From assembly GCF_021347895.1 (NCBI RefSeq), contig NC_067130.1, positions 27,487,817-27,551,816 on the forward strand: a stretch of 64,000 nucleotides of DNA, given 5' to 3'. The stretch comes from Acanthochromis polyacanthus. Lineage: Eukaryota; Chordata; Actinopteri; Pomacentridae. Of this stretch, positions 11,575-23,900 are shown in pieces. Below the pieces are notes generated by a model. That model worked only from the letters and a program-made list of their open reading frames with translations. It was not told the DNA's origin and searched no databases. Numbering within the stretch: position 1 is the stretch's first letter; the number at the start of each line of letters is the position of its first letter. The position numbers and the translations under genes were made by a program.

Positions 11575-12965
11575 TATTCAAAAATAGTAAATAGTAAATA
11601 TTTTTATTAATTACGTAGAAAACATGTATTTTCTAAAAGCTTGTAAGGTCATGACCTTAACATTTTAGGTGATCTTGTAAATTTGTATAATTAACCAGGC
11701 CTGACGTACATCAGCGGGGTTACTGCATTCGCTTCGGTATCTGGCTGGGTAAGTATGTATGTGGATGGGTATGTCCGGTCAGATATCTCTGCAAGTGCTG
11801 AAGTCAGGATAATCAAACTTGGCACTGAGGAGCAGTCTAAGGTCCCCTGCTCACTTGTGGAGTTACAGGTCAGCAGATCAAGTAGGAAGGGATATACGTA
11901 GGATGATCAAAATTGATAAAGTATCATGCATGGGCGTGGTTCTGCCCTCTACTGGGGGCTCATCTAGTTGCTTTAGTGTTTATTCAGATAATTTTGTATG
12001 GCATATAACATTGCAGGGCCTTAACATAAATATTTAAAATCAATTATGTAAATGTGTATTTAATATAACATCATAATGTCAAGATGATAATATGTAAGTT
12101 AATCTGGCTAATTTGTATAATTAATTTAGTATTTTAGTATTTAAAATAATCCGACACATCTGTATGGCATATGGCCTTTTAGGATCTTCAGTCGATATTT
12201 AAATTGATCATGTAAATGTGCATTTTTATACAATAGCGTAGGGTCATAATCTTAATATTTAAGGTAATATGGTAAATTTGTATCATTATTTCAGCATTTA
12301 AATTATTCTATATTATAGAATATATTATAGAACCTTAACTTAATATTCAGATTAATTAGATAGCAAATGTGTATTTTATATAACCTTGTAAGGTCATAAC
12401 CGTAATATTAAAATTAATCATGAAAATGTGTATTTTAGATATTATTATAGGATCCTAAACTTACTATTTCAATTATTCTGATCATTTTGTGTAATACTAT
12501 TGTGGGGCCTTAACTTAAATATTAAAATTAATCACATAATTGTGTGTTTTTATATAATAGTGTAGGGTCATAACCTAATATTTACGGTAATCTGGTAAAT
12601 TTGTAAAATTATTTTAATAACTAAATTAGTCAGATAAATTAATCTAACATATAACATTGTAGGGTCTTCAGTTAATATTTAAATTACTTGCTTAGTAAAT
12701 ATATATTTTATATAACATTGTAAGGTCATAACTGTAATATTTAAATTATTCCAATAATTCCGTGCAACAAAATTGTAGAGCCTTAACCTTAATACTCAAA
12801 TTATCCATGTAAATGTATGTAGTGTATTTTTATTAGAAAATATTGTATTTTCTTAACCTCAACATTTAAGGTAATCTGGTAAAGTTGCACTTTTGTGCTT
12901 GTACTTCTTAAATTAATCTGACAAACTACTATAGATATAGTAGGGTGTTAACCTTAATGTTTATT
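11575..12965. repeat. AT-rich degenerate tandem array, first half
   Basis: A loosely conserved unit recurs at roughly 100-150-bp spacing, for example TATAACATTGTAAGGTCATAA, then CTTAATATTTAAATTAAT, and TGTAAATGTGTATTTTA. The same unit makes up 16840-17680. The unit TSDs are not definable because copies are strongly diverged. A different, GC-richer sequence interrupts it at about 11697-11968. Confidence 0.75.
11697..11968 (+). repeat. Insertion of unknown type within the AT-rich array
   Basis: This 270-bp block is distinctly GC-richer than the flanking array, from CCTGACGTACATCAGCGGGG to CTACTGGGGGCTCATCTAGT. Array text resumes on both sides. It looks like an interspersed repeat that landed in the array; no terminal inverted repeats or clear target duplication were found. 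Confidence 0.45.
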
Positions 12966-14255
12966 AATTCAAAAACAGTGTGACAGACACGTCACTCTGC
13001 ACATTTGCTACCTCATTTACAAAACCAGCAGACAAAAAGCAGCAGAATTGTTCATTTGGAGTTTGTTTTTGTCCCCCTGGAGACCATTGCTCACCATATA
13101 ACAACAAACTCAACAAAGCTCTTGAGAAAAAAAAAAAAAAAAACTCTTCTGCTGCTAAACACTTCACTCTGTTCCCCATTGTCTGGACAGGTTGCCTGGA
13201 CCAGGATTGATGAAAGTACCAAAAACTGTGTAGTGCATTGTTAGTTTTTTGTTTTTTGTTTTCCCTCTTTTTAGTATTAATGGAGCCTGATTGGTCACTT
13301 TTGCCCATAAACAAGATTTTCCATCAACTTCAGGGAGAAGAAGAGACTCTAACAAAACTGGACTTTTTTGTGTTAGATGGCTTGATAAAATCTAGAGCCC
13401 CAATCAGAGATAAAGCACCTTGATGGTGGTTATCGGCTTTTCTTTGTTAACTCGGGTTTTCTCCATCTGCCTCTGCCATAAAATGGGGCACTTGATGCAC
13501 AAAATGTACCAATGGCGAGTCAGCTGCTTCAGTCAAGAGGAACAGGTTATTATATTAGAGAGCTTGTGATGAATATGATAAAAAAAAATGCTGCACATTA
13601 TGCAAGAGAGGGAGGCTAGTAGGACACCGTTAACCAAGCAGTTTAATATATTTATTTAACCACTCTGTGCACTCTTAATGCAGGCTCCTTATTTCCAACA
13701 TGTCAGCTGCACATTCAATCTTTGAAGCTTTAAACTTCATGCATTTAAACATGATGCTGAAGAAGCATATTTAGGTTGCAGACTATATATAAAGTACATG
13801 TGGAAATCACTTTAGTTTTGAGCCAAATCAAAGTCAAATTAGAGGTCGCTGTTTGAAAATTTTCATACATATTGATCTCTACTGACTATAAAGTAGTCGA
13901 TTGACTGCAAACTAATGGATTTTCCAATCTGTTATCTTTTAGCTGCACTACCAGCAGTCTCAAAATTCCTTTGGCAGCAATTATGATCAAACATAACATA
14001 TTTATGTATTTTCTGCATCACCAACTGAACAAATGCAGGTCTCCGTGGCAACACAACGCACGCTAGCTAATGCGCAACTCAACAGATTTGCAGAAACAAC
14101 ACATTCCCATAGCTGATGATCTACAGTGGTGGAAAAAAAAAAGTTTTCGGACACTATGCATTTGTGAAATATACTAGACAAATCCTAAAAAAAAAAAAAA
14201 AAGCCTTTAAAAACGTAAAATTTATTGGTTCCATAAAAGTACATAAGAAATTTGG

Positions 14256-14965
14256 AGCAGAATCAGAATCACTTTATTCATCCCCGAAGGGAAATTCAGT
14301 TGTCAGGGTTCTTATCTGTTTAATTTTGAATTGAATAGCCTGACTGCTGATGGCAAGAGAGATTTCCTAAATCTTTCGGTCTTGCAGCGCAGGGATAGGA
14401 GCCGTCCACTGATGTTTCGTTGTTCATTGAGGCAGATGTGAAGTGGATGATCCATGTTTGTCAGAATGGCCTCCATCTTGCTCAGTGCCCGTCTCTCCAC
14501 CTCATCCTCCAATGTGTTCAATCTGATTCCAACCACAGAGCCAGCTTTTTTAATCAGTTTGTTCAGACGCCTTGCATCCTTCTGTTTTATGCTGCTTCCC
14601 CAGCAGACTGCAGCATAAAACAGGACACTTGCTACCACAGACTGATAAAACATCTGCAGCATCTTACTGCAGATGTCTAGTGATCGAAGTCTTCTGAGCC
14701 AATAAAGTCGGCTCTGGCCCTTTTTTGTAGATGAAGTCTACGTTTGTAGACCAGTCCAACTTATTATCAAGGTGGACACCTAAATATTCATATGATGTCA
14801 CCATCTCGATGTCCACGCCACAAGTGTTGACTGGCTGAAGAGGGGGTTTGGATCTGCAGAAATCTATGATCATTTCCTTTGTCTTTGAGGCGTTGAGTAG
14901 CAGGCAGTTTTTGTGACTCCAGTAAGTAGTAAGACCCCAGAGTATTGGGTCATTTTGATCCACAA
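14256..14965 (-). mobile_element. 5'-truncated non-LTR retrotransposon (L2/CR1-like LINE) fragment
   Basis: On the minus strand, reverse-transcriptase C-terminal text is clear: CLLLNASKTKEMIIDFCRSK, then YEYLGVHLDNKLDWSTN, and, in a shifted frame, MLQMFYQSVVASVLFYAAVC then RRLNKLIKKAGSVVG. A one-base frameshift lies after the IYKKG segment (about 14722). The 3' end reads AATAAAGTGATTCTGATTC, typical of this LINE group's ATTCTG tail. The element is heavily 5'-truncated and inactive. Confidence 0.85.
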
Positions 14966-15064
14966 TGAAGGTCGTGCTTTTTTTTTTTGTTAAGACACAA
15001 TTTTTGTTGCCGTGCTTCGTGTCTGTGTAATGCCAGCACATTTGGAAGTTCTTCAGAGACAAAA

Positions 15065-15753
15065 ATGGCTAAAACAGGGAATCTAACGCGGGAAGCACGC
15101 CTGAAGATACCGATTCTCAGCCAGGAAGGGTACAGCTGCCACCAGATAGCGAGGAAGTGCAGATGCTGTCCTTCAGCAGTTGGATACACTCTGCAGAAAT
15201 ACAGACGAACCAACAGCCTGGAAGACAAACCAAGATCTGGCCTTCCAAAGGTTTCATCAGCAAGAAATGATCGCATCCTGATCTGCATGTGCAGAGAAAA
15301 CCACCGAATGACATCATGGGAGCTTCAGCAGCAGTGGACAAATCAAACTGGTGTCCAGTGTTCCACTTGCACTGTACGTGGCCGAATTAGATCATGGCTT
15401 AAGCTCCTACAAGGCTGTCAAGAAGCCCCTGATCAATTAGAGACAGAGGATAGTCCGCCATCATCAAGAACTGGACAGCCAGGAATTGGAAGAAGATTCA
15501 GTGAGTCCAGTTTCCAGCTTTATCTTTCTCTTGCTAATGTGAGGGTATGCAGAAGGCCAGGCGAAGCATTACCTCCAGCATGTACAGTACCTACTGTCAA
15601 AGAAGAATTTAGAAAAATTAAAAGCAGTAATTCAAGAAGAATGAGACAAGATGACCACTCGGCAGTGTGAAAGGCTCGTGGAAAACATGCCAGCAAGGAT
15701 TAAAGCTCTAGTGCGTGTTAATGGCAGGACTATGAATGATATTTGGATGATGT
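15065..15753 (+). pseudogene. Broken Tc1-family transposase
   Basis: Tc1 transposases cut and paste their element and have an N-terminal paired-like helix-turn-helix domain followed by a DDE catalytic domain. The reading starts MAKTGNLTREARLKIPILSQ and holds the HTH region (YSCHQIARKCRCCPSAV, then SLEDKPRSGLPK). Most of the catalytic core is missing. A conserved late segment remains (RRPGEALPPACTVPTVK), and the C-terminus appears in another frame (QCERLVENMPARIKALV) with a TGA replacing the usual Trp in EEW. Internal deletion, frameshift and stop together make it non-functional. Confidence 0.85.
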
Positions 15754-16479
15754 GATGGTTTATTTATTGTTTGGTCAATTCTGAATACGTTCTTTGTTAT
15801 TTGTTGATTTTGATACGAACAATGTTGAGAACTGACATATCGAAACTTATCGAAAATTATTTAGTTTTGGTAATTTTTCTTGTAAACAATAAATTAAAGA
15901 AATCATTCATATTTGCTTGTGTCTGTCTAATGCAGCCACGCCATTTGACATACAGAAAAAAAATTAACTTTTCCACAAATATTTAATGATAATATTTGAG
16001 ATTATGTAAAATTGTAAGGGTGTCACCACTGTATATTGCTCATTAAATAAAACATGATCAGAAAAGGAATTTGTGAAAAAAAAAAATCCTGTCTCACCAT
16101 TAGTAATTTAAAATCAAAATTCATCTTTTTTTCCACTGCAGTTATGCCTGATGTTACTCCAGTCCCGTCCATTCTTGGTTTCTTTTTACGGATCCACTTT
16201 TATGCATCAATTGCTTGACTGACTCCATTCAGTTTGGATCTTTTATGTTTCTTTTACTGTCATTTATGTAGTTCTACCTCCTCTTAAATCAATCAAAAGT
16301 TTCATTCATACACCACTTTTCTTACAAATCGACTTCAAACTGCCACTTTAAACTGCAGAAGAGTTGAAAGGCTCTGTGGAATAATACAGATAGAGTGGAT
16401 TAAAAGGTACAAATAAATGAATAAAAAAACAAATAAAATCAATTAAAAGCCAGACTTTTCAGTTTGTGTTCAGAAACAT

Positions 16480-16800
16480 CAATATTCTCTGCTCTGCTTC
16501 CAGTCTTTAGAAGAAGCCTGTTCCAGAGAGGTGGGCCAAGATAATAAAAGTGGGTCTCGCCGTGGGTTTTTGTTCTGACTTTTGGTTTAATTAAAAGGCT
16601 GCTAGCTGAAGACCGGAGGGTTCTGGAGGGTTCATGGGATAAAAGCAAATCCGATAACTAGGCAGGACCAGGACCATTAAGAGTTTTATAAACCAATAAA
16701 AGGATCTTAAAATCAATTCTAAAACTAGACAGGCGGCCAGAGCAGGGACTTTAAAATGGGTCTAATGTGTGTCCTAATTCTGGTCCTAGTTATGTGCATG
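16480..16800 (-). repeat. Fish interspersed repeat, class uncertain
   Basis: The blocks AACCAATAAAAGGATCTTAA, ACAGGCGGCCAGAGCAGGG and GGTCTAATGTGTGTCC form a pattern widespread in teleost introns. The minus strand reads THFYYLGPPLWNRLLLK, faintly like a retrotransposon C-terminus. No boundaries or target duplication could be defined. Confidence 0.45.
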
Positions 16801-16839
16801 TGCAGATGAGTTTGGATGCAGTTGGTGTCTTCTCCTTTT

Positions 16840-17685
16840 TATACTTTAATATTTAAATTCACCATATAAAATTGAATAACATACAACACTGCAGGGTGTT
16901 AACCCTGATATTTGAATTAATCACGTTGCAACTGTGCATTTTAAATCATATTGTAAGGTAATAATCCTAATACTTTAATGATTCAGATCATCTTGTGTGA
17001 TAAAACTCAAGGACTTTCTTTTAAGATTGAAATTAGTCATAGATGTGTATTTTACATAATATTGTAGGGTCATAATCTTATTATATAAATAATTCAGATC
17101 ATTTTGTGTAATAATATACAAGGGCCTTACCTTTATATATACGGGCTGCAGGTTTTAACCTTAATATTTAAATGAATCCAGTAAATTTGTGAATTATATT
17201 GTAGGGTCCTAACATTAATACTGAGACTAGTGAGATAATGTTGTATACTACCTAATATTGTTTGTTCTTAATATTTAAATTATTCAGACAATTTTGTGCA
17301 CTAAATAATATTAGTGTCTTCAATATTCAAATCATTCTGATAATTTTGTGTAATAAATAACATTGGTTGGTCTAAATCTTTAAGTTTTAACCCCAACAGT
17401 TAAATAAGTAAAGTTCAAATATATCATATTGTGAGGTTTGAACAATAATATTGAAATTATTGAAATTATTAAATAACATTGTTTGTTCTTAAACTTTAGA
17501 TTTAAATTATTCAAACATTTTTCATGTACTAAATAATGTTTGGCCTAAACCTTCATATTTTATATATTTCTGATAATTCTGTGCAAAATATTAAATAGCT
17601 GGTCCTTAAAATTAACATCATAAATCTGTCTGATATTTTTTTTTAATTATGGATAATATTGTTTGGTTAAACTTAGTCCTCTACA
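16840..17685. repeat. AT-rich degenerate tandem array, second half
   Basis: It carries the same unit as 11575-12965: TTAATATTTAAAT, CATTTTGTGTAATA and ATTGTAGGGTCATAA blocks recur. The two blocks sit on either side of about 3.9 kb that contains the Tc1 element and the interspersed repeat, so they may once have been one array or may have arisen by duplication. Confidence 0.7.
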
Positions 17686-17864
17686 AGAACATCAAACTTT
17701 TGTCTGCAACCGAACAGTTCGACGACACTGAGGAGAAAATCTCTGCAGCACAAATCCAGGAAAGGAGAATCTGTGCTACAAAATGTCAAGCCTTAAGCAA
17801 GTAACCTTGGTGTGTTTCTTCCTTTTTCTTCCATTTTTATCTCTCTCTCTTTTTTTTAATGCCG

Positions 17865-18065
17865 ATTTGAATTTCACATCTGAAGTAGCAAAAAAAATCC
17901 ACCTTTTATCATCTCTGGGATATTGCCGATGTACAGCTCGCTGTCTCCTGGGCAGACACCAGAGGAATAAAGTATTCTTTCATCACTCTCCGACTTGATT
18001 ACTGCAAAGCTCTTTTTGTTCTGGCCTACTACAGAAACCTTTCAGCTGTGAGGCTTTTAATGTTG
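17865..18065 (+). mobile_element. Possible LINE reverse-transcriptase remnant
   Basis: The plus strand reads SEVAKKIHLLSSLGYCR and, in another frame, FITLRLDYCKALFVLAYYRN. The LDYCxALF motif is typical of L2/CR1-type LINE reverse transcriptases (SRLDYCNALF). The match is short and frameshifted. Confidence 0.4.
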
Positions 18066-18224
18066 CCCTGTTCAACATTTTGTGCAGAAATCATTCACTG
18101 ATCATTCTCGCTAATTTTGGGATCGGATTGTTTGTGTTTTAATTGTACCTGTGCTTCAGGTGCTTTTCCATGATTCATCCGATTTAGTTTGCTGCATTAA
18201 AACAAGCCAAAATGTACAGAAAGA

Positions 18225-19655
18225 GTCCTAAAAATCATGTCTTCAGTGACAAGAGCAAGAAGGGCCACCAAAGAACCCTGATCCCAAAGCAGTCGAGAAG
18301 CAATTTTCTAAAAGCATCTGTTACTTTTAGTGCCTAAAACAGTGCAGTGAATGCTACAAAAACAAAGCAGACCATCCCATGGGACCCTAAACACGCCACA
18401 CTGTCTTTGTGGATAACAAAGGCATACTGTAGGTAGGGGTGTACATTCCTCCAAGGAGTCCTCCTTGACATAGTTGTTGCATTATCTGGATTTTACAGTT
18501 GCAAGCCAAGTGCTGCTATTTTAATCCGAGCTAAAGTCGATAGTAGGAAAAAAAACAAAGTCATGCATGGAGGGTTGCAACGGACGGTTCAGCTATTAAG
18601 AAACCTGATCCTAAGACAGTTGTGAAGCTGAAAGCATCATTTTTGAAAGCATCTGTTACTTTGAGTGCCTAAAACAGGGATGTGAATACGGTTTAAAAAA
18701 ACAAAGAAAAGCAGACCCTCCCAGGGGACCCTAAACATGCTACTCCGTCTTTCTGCATAACAAAGGCATACTGTAGGTAGGGGTATACATTGCTCCAAGG
18801 AGTCTTGCTTGACATAGTTTCCGCATTATCTAGATTTTAACGTCGCAAGCCAAGTGCTGTTTTTTTTTTTTTTTTTTTTTTTTTTTAAGTCCGAGCTAAA
18901 TTTGCTAGCAGGAAAAGATAAAGAAGAAAGTCATGCATGGAGGGTTGCAACGGACAGTCCAGCTGTTGAAGAACCCTGATCTCAAAACAGTTACAAAGCT
19001 ATTTTTGAAAGCATCTGGCAATTTTAGCGCCTAAAACAGTGCTGTGAATCCTACACAAAACAAAGCAGACCCTCCGAGTGGCCGTGGCTGTACTGTCTAG
19101 ATTTTACAGTCGCTAGCCAAGTGCTGCCATCTTAGTGAGAGCTACAGTCGTTAGCAAACCACCGGGGGAAAAAAGAAGAAAGTCATGCATGAAATGTTGC
19201 GGATTGAACGGATGGTTCAGCTATTGAGAACACTGATCTTGGGTGCCGGAATAGCTCAACTGGTTGGGTGGGCGATTCATAAATGGACTTTTCTGTCTGC
19301 CTCTCGAATTAACATGCCAAATAAAGCCAAAAAATTACTTTCAATAAAAAGAACCCTGATCTTAATACAGTTGTGAAGCTATTTTTGAAAACATCTGTTA
19401 CTTTTTGTGCCTAAAACAGGGATGTGAATGCTACAAAATCAAAGGACACCCTCCCAGGGCACCATAAACACATCACTCTGTAGATGCGCCTAACAAAAGC
19501 ATACTGTAGGTAGGGATATACATTTCTCCAAGGAGTCCTGCTTGACAGAGTTGTTGCATTATCTAGATTTTACAGTCGCAAGCCAAGTGCTGCTATTTTA
19601 GTGCGAGCTAAAGTTGTTAGCAAACCCACGGGAGAAAGAAAATAAAAAAGTCGTT
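18225..19655 (+). repeat. Tandem array of a roughly 370-bp unit, about four copies
   Basis: Anchors recur in order: AGTCATGCATGGAGGGTTGC (18561, 18931, variant 19183), GCATACTGTAGGTAGGG (18422, 18769, 19499) and GCAAGCCAAGTGCTG (18503, 18846, 19578). Copy 3 is shortened, and copy 2 has a poly-T of about 26 bases at 18861-18886. Copy 4 carries the SINE-like insertion at 19241-19349. Confidence 0.85.
19241..19349 (+). mobile_element. Short tRNA-derived SINE-like insertion
   Basis: The 109-bp insert starts GGGTGCCGGAATAGCTCAAC, with a tRNA-like A box (TAGCTCAACTGG), and ends in an A-rich ATAAAA tail. It is flanked by the 14-bp direct repeats AGAACACTGATCTT (19227-19240) and AGAACCCTGATCTT (19350-19363), a target-site duplication typical of LINE-mobilised SINEs. 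The B box is only hinted at by CTCGAATT, so the copy seems internally deleted. Confidence 0.7.
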
Positions 19656-20839
19656 CATGGAGGGACATCTAACATGCAAGGGAACGCAGTGGCAGCAGTG
19701 TGAGTTTCATAAAGTGGCGACCCCGGATGACTTTTCATACCTGAGTGGTCAGCTTTGGAGTATGTGATGAATAATTGAACGACGCCAACATGTAAAATTG
19801 AAGCACTTTACTGTAAATTTCATGAAGACATTTTGTGTTCCTTCCGTTTAAGATGGAGACTCCTTAATGTACTCTGAGCTCAGCAACACGTGTACCAGAA
19901 CTGAAGAGAAGCAGGTTCTGCACCTGTTTTTGAAAAGTAGCTCCGTCGACTCCGTGTCAGCTCCAAACGAAAAAAAAAACTTGACACTCGCCATCAAATC
20001 ATTCAACGGACCGGCACATAAGTACATGCCAGACAGGCTTTTAACAAATGTCGCTTCTGGATTTGTTTGCTCCACTGAGACCGACTTTCATGTACTGTAG
20101 CTCCGTCGCCCAGAACTAAGACCTATGTGGAGGCAAGTTTAACTCGACAAAGAGGAACATTTTGAGTCTCCGTATATCCACCCACTGCAGCCTGCCAGTT
20201 GGGTTTTCAGTTTCACACAAAAACAAGAGGATCTTTTTTGATCTTTCTATTCAAATCAGAGCAATCTTGAGTGATTGTGCTTTATTTATTTCACATTTTC
20301 ACCATTGTGTCGCACCTTCTTTTGTGGCTTTTTCAGTCTCAAATAAAAGGGGAGGCAGGTAATCATCCATGAACAGCACAGTTGGATCTGAATTGGCTCT
20401 AACAACCTCTTTTGTGCTCCTGCAACTTTTCGAATTTACAACAACAACAACAACAACAACAACAAAAAAACATGTTGCATTGGGATCACACCAGCTGCAA
20501 CACCTTGTATCCTGTACTTATTGAATAATGCAGTAATTGCGACATTGTTACACACTTGGACCAATCACCAAACTCTTTATGTTGGTCACAGCTCCACATT
20601 AGTGCAATTTTTATGCGTCTTGCACAGTTGTGACACTTTCATCAGACAAACAGAAGAACGCACTCAAAACGGCATTTTTGGTAGATCTTCCTGTCCAAAC
20701 TCTGCCACACAATCGCACTCAGACTCATAATCTGAAACAATAGCAGCCTCACCATCGCAGCTGTTCTCCCCCTGCTTCGATGCACTTAACATCACAGGCT
20801 AAAAAATACTCGGGAACAAAGAGAGACGGCTGCACTCAC

Positions 20840-20981
20840 TCGATGTGATGGACATTTTCTCCACCTTTCTGCCACACGTAGGTCATGTTGGGGGGGTTGG
20901 CCACTGCCTGGCACCGCAGAAGTGCATTCTGGGACATGTTCAGAGTGGTGCTTTTTGGAGGGACAACAATAACAGGCGGAC
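20840..20981 (-). CDS. igsf9: igsf9-like coding exon 6: first half of Ig domain 3
   Basis: This 142-bp exon runs from phase 1 to phase 2. The acceptor is CTCTAG (AG at 20983-20982) and the donor GTGAGT follows 20840. After completing a Gly codon it reads PPVIVVPPKSTTLNMSQ, then NALLRCQAVANPPNMTYVWQ, ending near HHIE. PPVIVVPPK is nearly identical to the start of Ig3 in human IGSF9 and differs more from IGSF9B, the main reason for calling IGSF9 rather than IGSF9B. The cysteine of LLRCQA is the first Ig3 disulphide residue, and YVWQ supplies the core tryptophan. It covers roughly residues 224-271. Confidence 0.93.
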
Positions 20982-23900
20982 CTAGAGCGAGAACGAGAGA
21001 ACAGGTTAGGAAATGCATCAAATTTGGGATGTTTTTGCAGAAAAAAAATGTCCAATTTACACCACAATTCCATCATGACTGAGAGAAAGTTTGACTGAAC
21101 AGCAGCAGAACCCTTCAAAAGTTGTCAAAAGAACTGTGCCAGTATGACTACAGAAGAGATAAAAGATGCTGCTTCATGTATTATATCTTAAATTAGGTAA
21201 TCCGGCAATGAGGTCAAACAGCTATTACAGCCGGCTGAATAAACTAAAGTCATGCAAGCCGTAGTTTTAACAGGTTCATCAGTATGTAGTCAGTGACATG
21301 CAAAAGCTGTGAATAGCTAAGCTAAGTAGTCGCCTAGCACTCTGAAAATTCAAATAATTGATGCCCACACAGCAGGAGAAGACTATAAGAAGATACCAGA
21401 GTGTTTTAAGGTTGTCTTTTCGGGATGTAATTAAGAAATGGTTGTTAACGGGGGAACAAAACAGAGATCAGAAGAACAGCTTCCACAAAAGTCGGCATCT
21501 AAAGTCTGCAAAGCAACGTCTGGATGAGCTATTTTGGGAGCAAGTGCAATGAGGAAGTGTAAAGTTAGAGAAAAATGGGTGCAGAATTTCATGAAAGAGC
21601 GCCTCAGAAAATGTGACACTGGGGGTGGTACAAGGGAAGAAGGAATTCAATTAAATGGTGGTGAATTCTGGAAGCAGACTTCACACCGACAGAGGCTTCT
21701 ACAGCAGGATGATGATCCGAGACGCACCTTAAAGCTCACAATGGACGACCACGCCACGACCCTCACAGTAGCCCGACATGAACGCCACAGATGGATGTTA
21801 AAAAGAGCAGAGCAGGCTGAAAAAACTCACAGAACTAGAAGCCTTTTGCAAAGAAGAATAAGCAAAATCCTACCCAAACAAGAATCGAGCTGCTGCAAAA
21901 TTCGTTTACATCCATGCTGCAGTGGCTGTTACTAAGTACTGACCACGCAGCAATAACAAATTTTTGCTTTTTGTGAAAATGTTAAGATATAATCTTACCT
22001 AAAATATTAAACAACCGTGTCATTTTTCACTCTAAACATGCCTTTTGGGAATCAGGTCATCTTTCACTTGTTCAGCTATTCACAGTAACATAAATTTTTA
22101 CCAGGAATGTCCAACATTTTGCCACTGCACCTCATTTTCCTTTAATTATCATAAATATGAATATTGAACCAGAAATAAAGAAACTCTTGGCTGAGAGCTA
22201 TAAAGCTGAAAAATTGTGAACGTTCTCCCCAAAAGGCTTGAAATGGCCTAATGCAAGTCTGACACTCTTTTTAGAATAATATCAGCTTTACTTTTTGGTA
22301 TCTTCTCACTGTCTAAAATTCAATAGAGAGGATTCTAATTTGTTTTTCTGAGTTACAGAGCTGTGGTGGATTAAGAAACTATTGGAGATCAATATATTAA
22401 AAGCTCAGTAATATACTACACAAAGTACACGAAATTACATTGGACAAAAGCCTGATTTTTGCAATAGATTTTTATCATCATTTTGTCTCACACTGACTTC
22501 AATCTGTCTCAAAATTAAACTGCTTTAACTACTATAGCAGCTGCTAAGAAATACATTGAACCTCTATCCTCACAAGAGAAAGATGGAGATAATTTGTGAT
22601 GTAAATGCTCTCCGCAATGTTTGCCAATGAATGTAATTATAGGAGATAAAGAGGTGAAAAGTATGAAATTAAAATAGGATAAGCCAGATGGAGCTGGGTA
22701 CATAAAGGTTGGCCTCACAGGGAATAAGTCTGGTGAACTTGAATGAAACACATTAAGGAAAAAAAACTGTAGAAAGGAAATTTTTCAACAGAAATGAAAG
22801 CAGAGTGAAATAAATATTAAATACAGAATATGCAAAATATTAAATGCAGCAAGCGTATGTAAATTATGACACATTTAACCATGAATAAATCTTCTAAACA
22901 CCACGTAGGTTCAGAATTATTCATCTGAACGGTAAAATGACAGAAATTAGTGCCGGTAGAATTTGAATATGAATCATTTATATTTGAATTTGTATTGTTT
23001 AACTTGAATAATTGAAGTAAACATGGAAATTTGAATCATACAATTTGAATTCCAAAACTGCATTCCAAAATAGTCTGAAACATAATTCTGTTTCTTTTTA
23101 AATTGCAGTTAATTTTTCCAAGCACATTCTCATTTGTACATTCTGTCACTCTTGTATGTCTTTAGATTTTTCTATATTATATTTTACATATTATCTTATT
23201 TCATTTTATTTTGCGTTCACTTTATACAATAATACTCTGTGTTGCAATACAATAATCTCAGTCTAAGGCTAAATTAATCCTCGCTGAAAATCCAACTTTC
23301 CTCATTTCGTTTTCACAAATTGTTTCACAAAATTCAGATTCTGTCACACTCTCCTCGCATCCAAGTCACCGAGGAAAATTAAACGATCACAGATCTACAA
23401 ACTTCGATCAGCACTTGCAGTACATAAACACAGAGGACCTCTAACTGTTCCCTGATGTGCCTCTGCTGGACCTAACACATGACACACTGAGCAAATACAC
23501 ACAGAAAAAAAGTAAAAATACAGTTTGCTGACTCTTTGTGATGTCTGTGTGATAATAAGATAAGTTGCACTTAAGACTGATGCTGAAAATTGGTCTGTTA
23601 TTGCTTCTTGACATGTTGCGGATTTACACTCGAGAAGTTCCAACGGTTGGGTAAAATATATATATTTATATATATGACGTGAGGATTTCCACAGTGAGTA
23701 GGCTGATAAATGTGCTAATGCAAACTTAAGGCAAAAGTCAACATGAAATGCATAAAACAAAGTCAGAAAATGAGCCGAGTGTGTAATTAGATTTGGTCAA
23801 ACGTAACCTTTTCAGAAACCATAAAATATGAGAATTATAATAAACAGCAATGTCGTTAAGACAGGCTATTCCTAAGACCACGTGTTGTCAAATATACCAA

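Larger units (their letters stand above)
14122..16033 (+). mobile_element. Decayed Tc1-like DNA transposon interrupted by a LINE
   Basis: The left end is TACAGTGGTGGAAAA and the right end reads GGTGTCACCACTGTA, giving terminal inverted repeats of the TACAGTGGTG type within TA. Between them lies a broken transposase on the plus strand (15065-15753). The left part is split by a minus-strand LINE fragment (about 14256-14965). The size without the LINE is about 1.2 kb, shorter than a full Tc1 element (about 1.6 kb), in line with internal deletions. Confidence 0.85.
8702..20839. other. igsf9 12.1-kb intron between coding exons 7 and 6
   Basis: This intron is largely built of repeats, listed separately: a dispersed repeat near 10340-10540, split AT-rich arrays, a Tc1 element with a LINE inside it, another fish repeat, a LINE-like remnant, and a roughly 370-bp tandem array. 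The stretches 8702-10300, 10560-11570, 12970-14120 and 19660-20839 hold only simple repeats, such as poly-pyrimidine at 9280-9320, poly-A at 13128-13142 and (AAC)n at 20439-20466. Confidence 0.6.

Noticed and set aside
20792..21118. A 108-codon minus-strand ORF over coding exon 6.
   Set aside because: Wrong frame relative to the conserved Ig3 sequence and reads through both splice sites.
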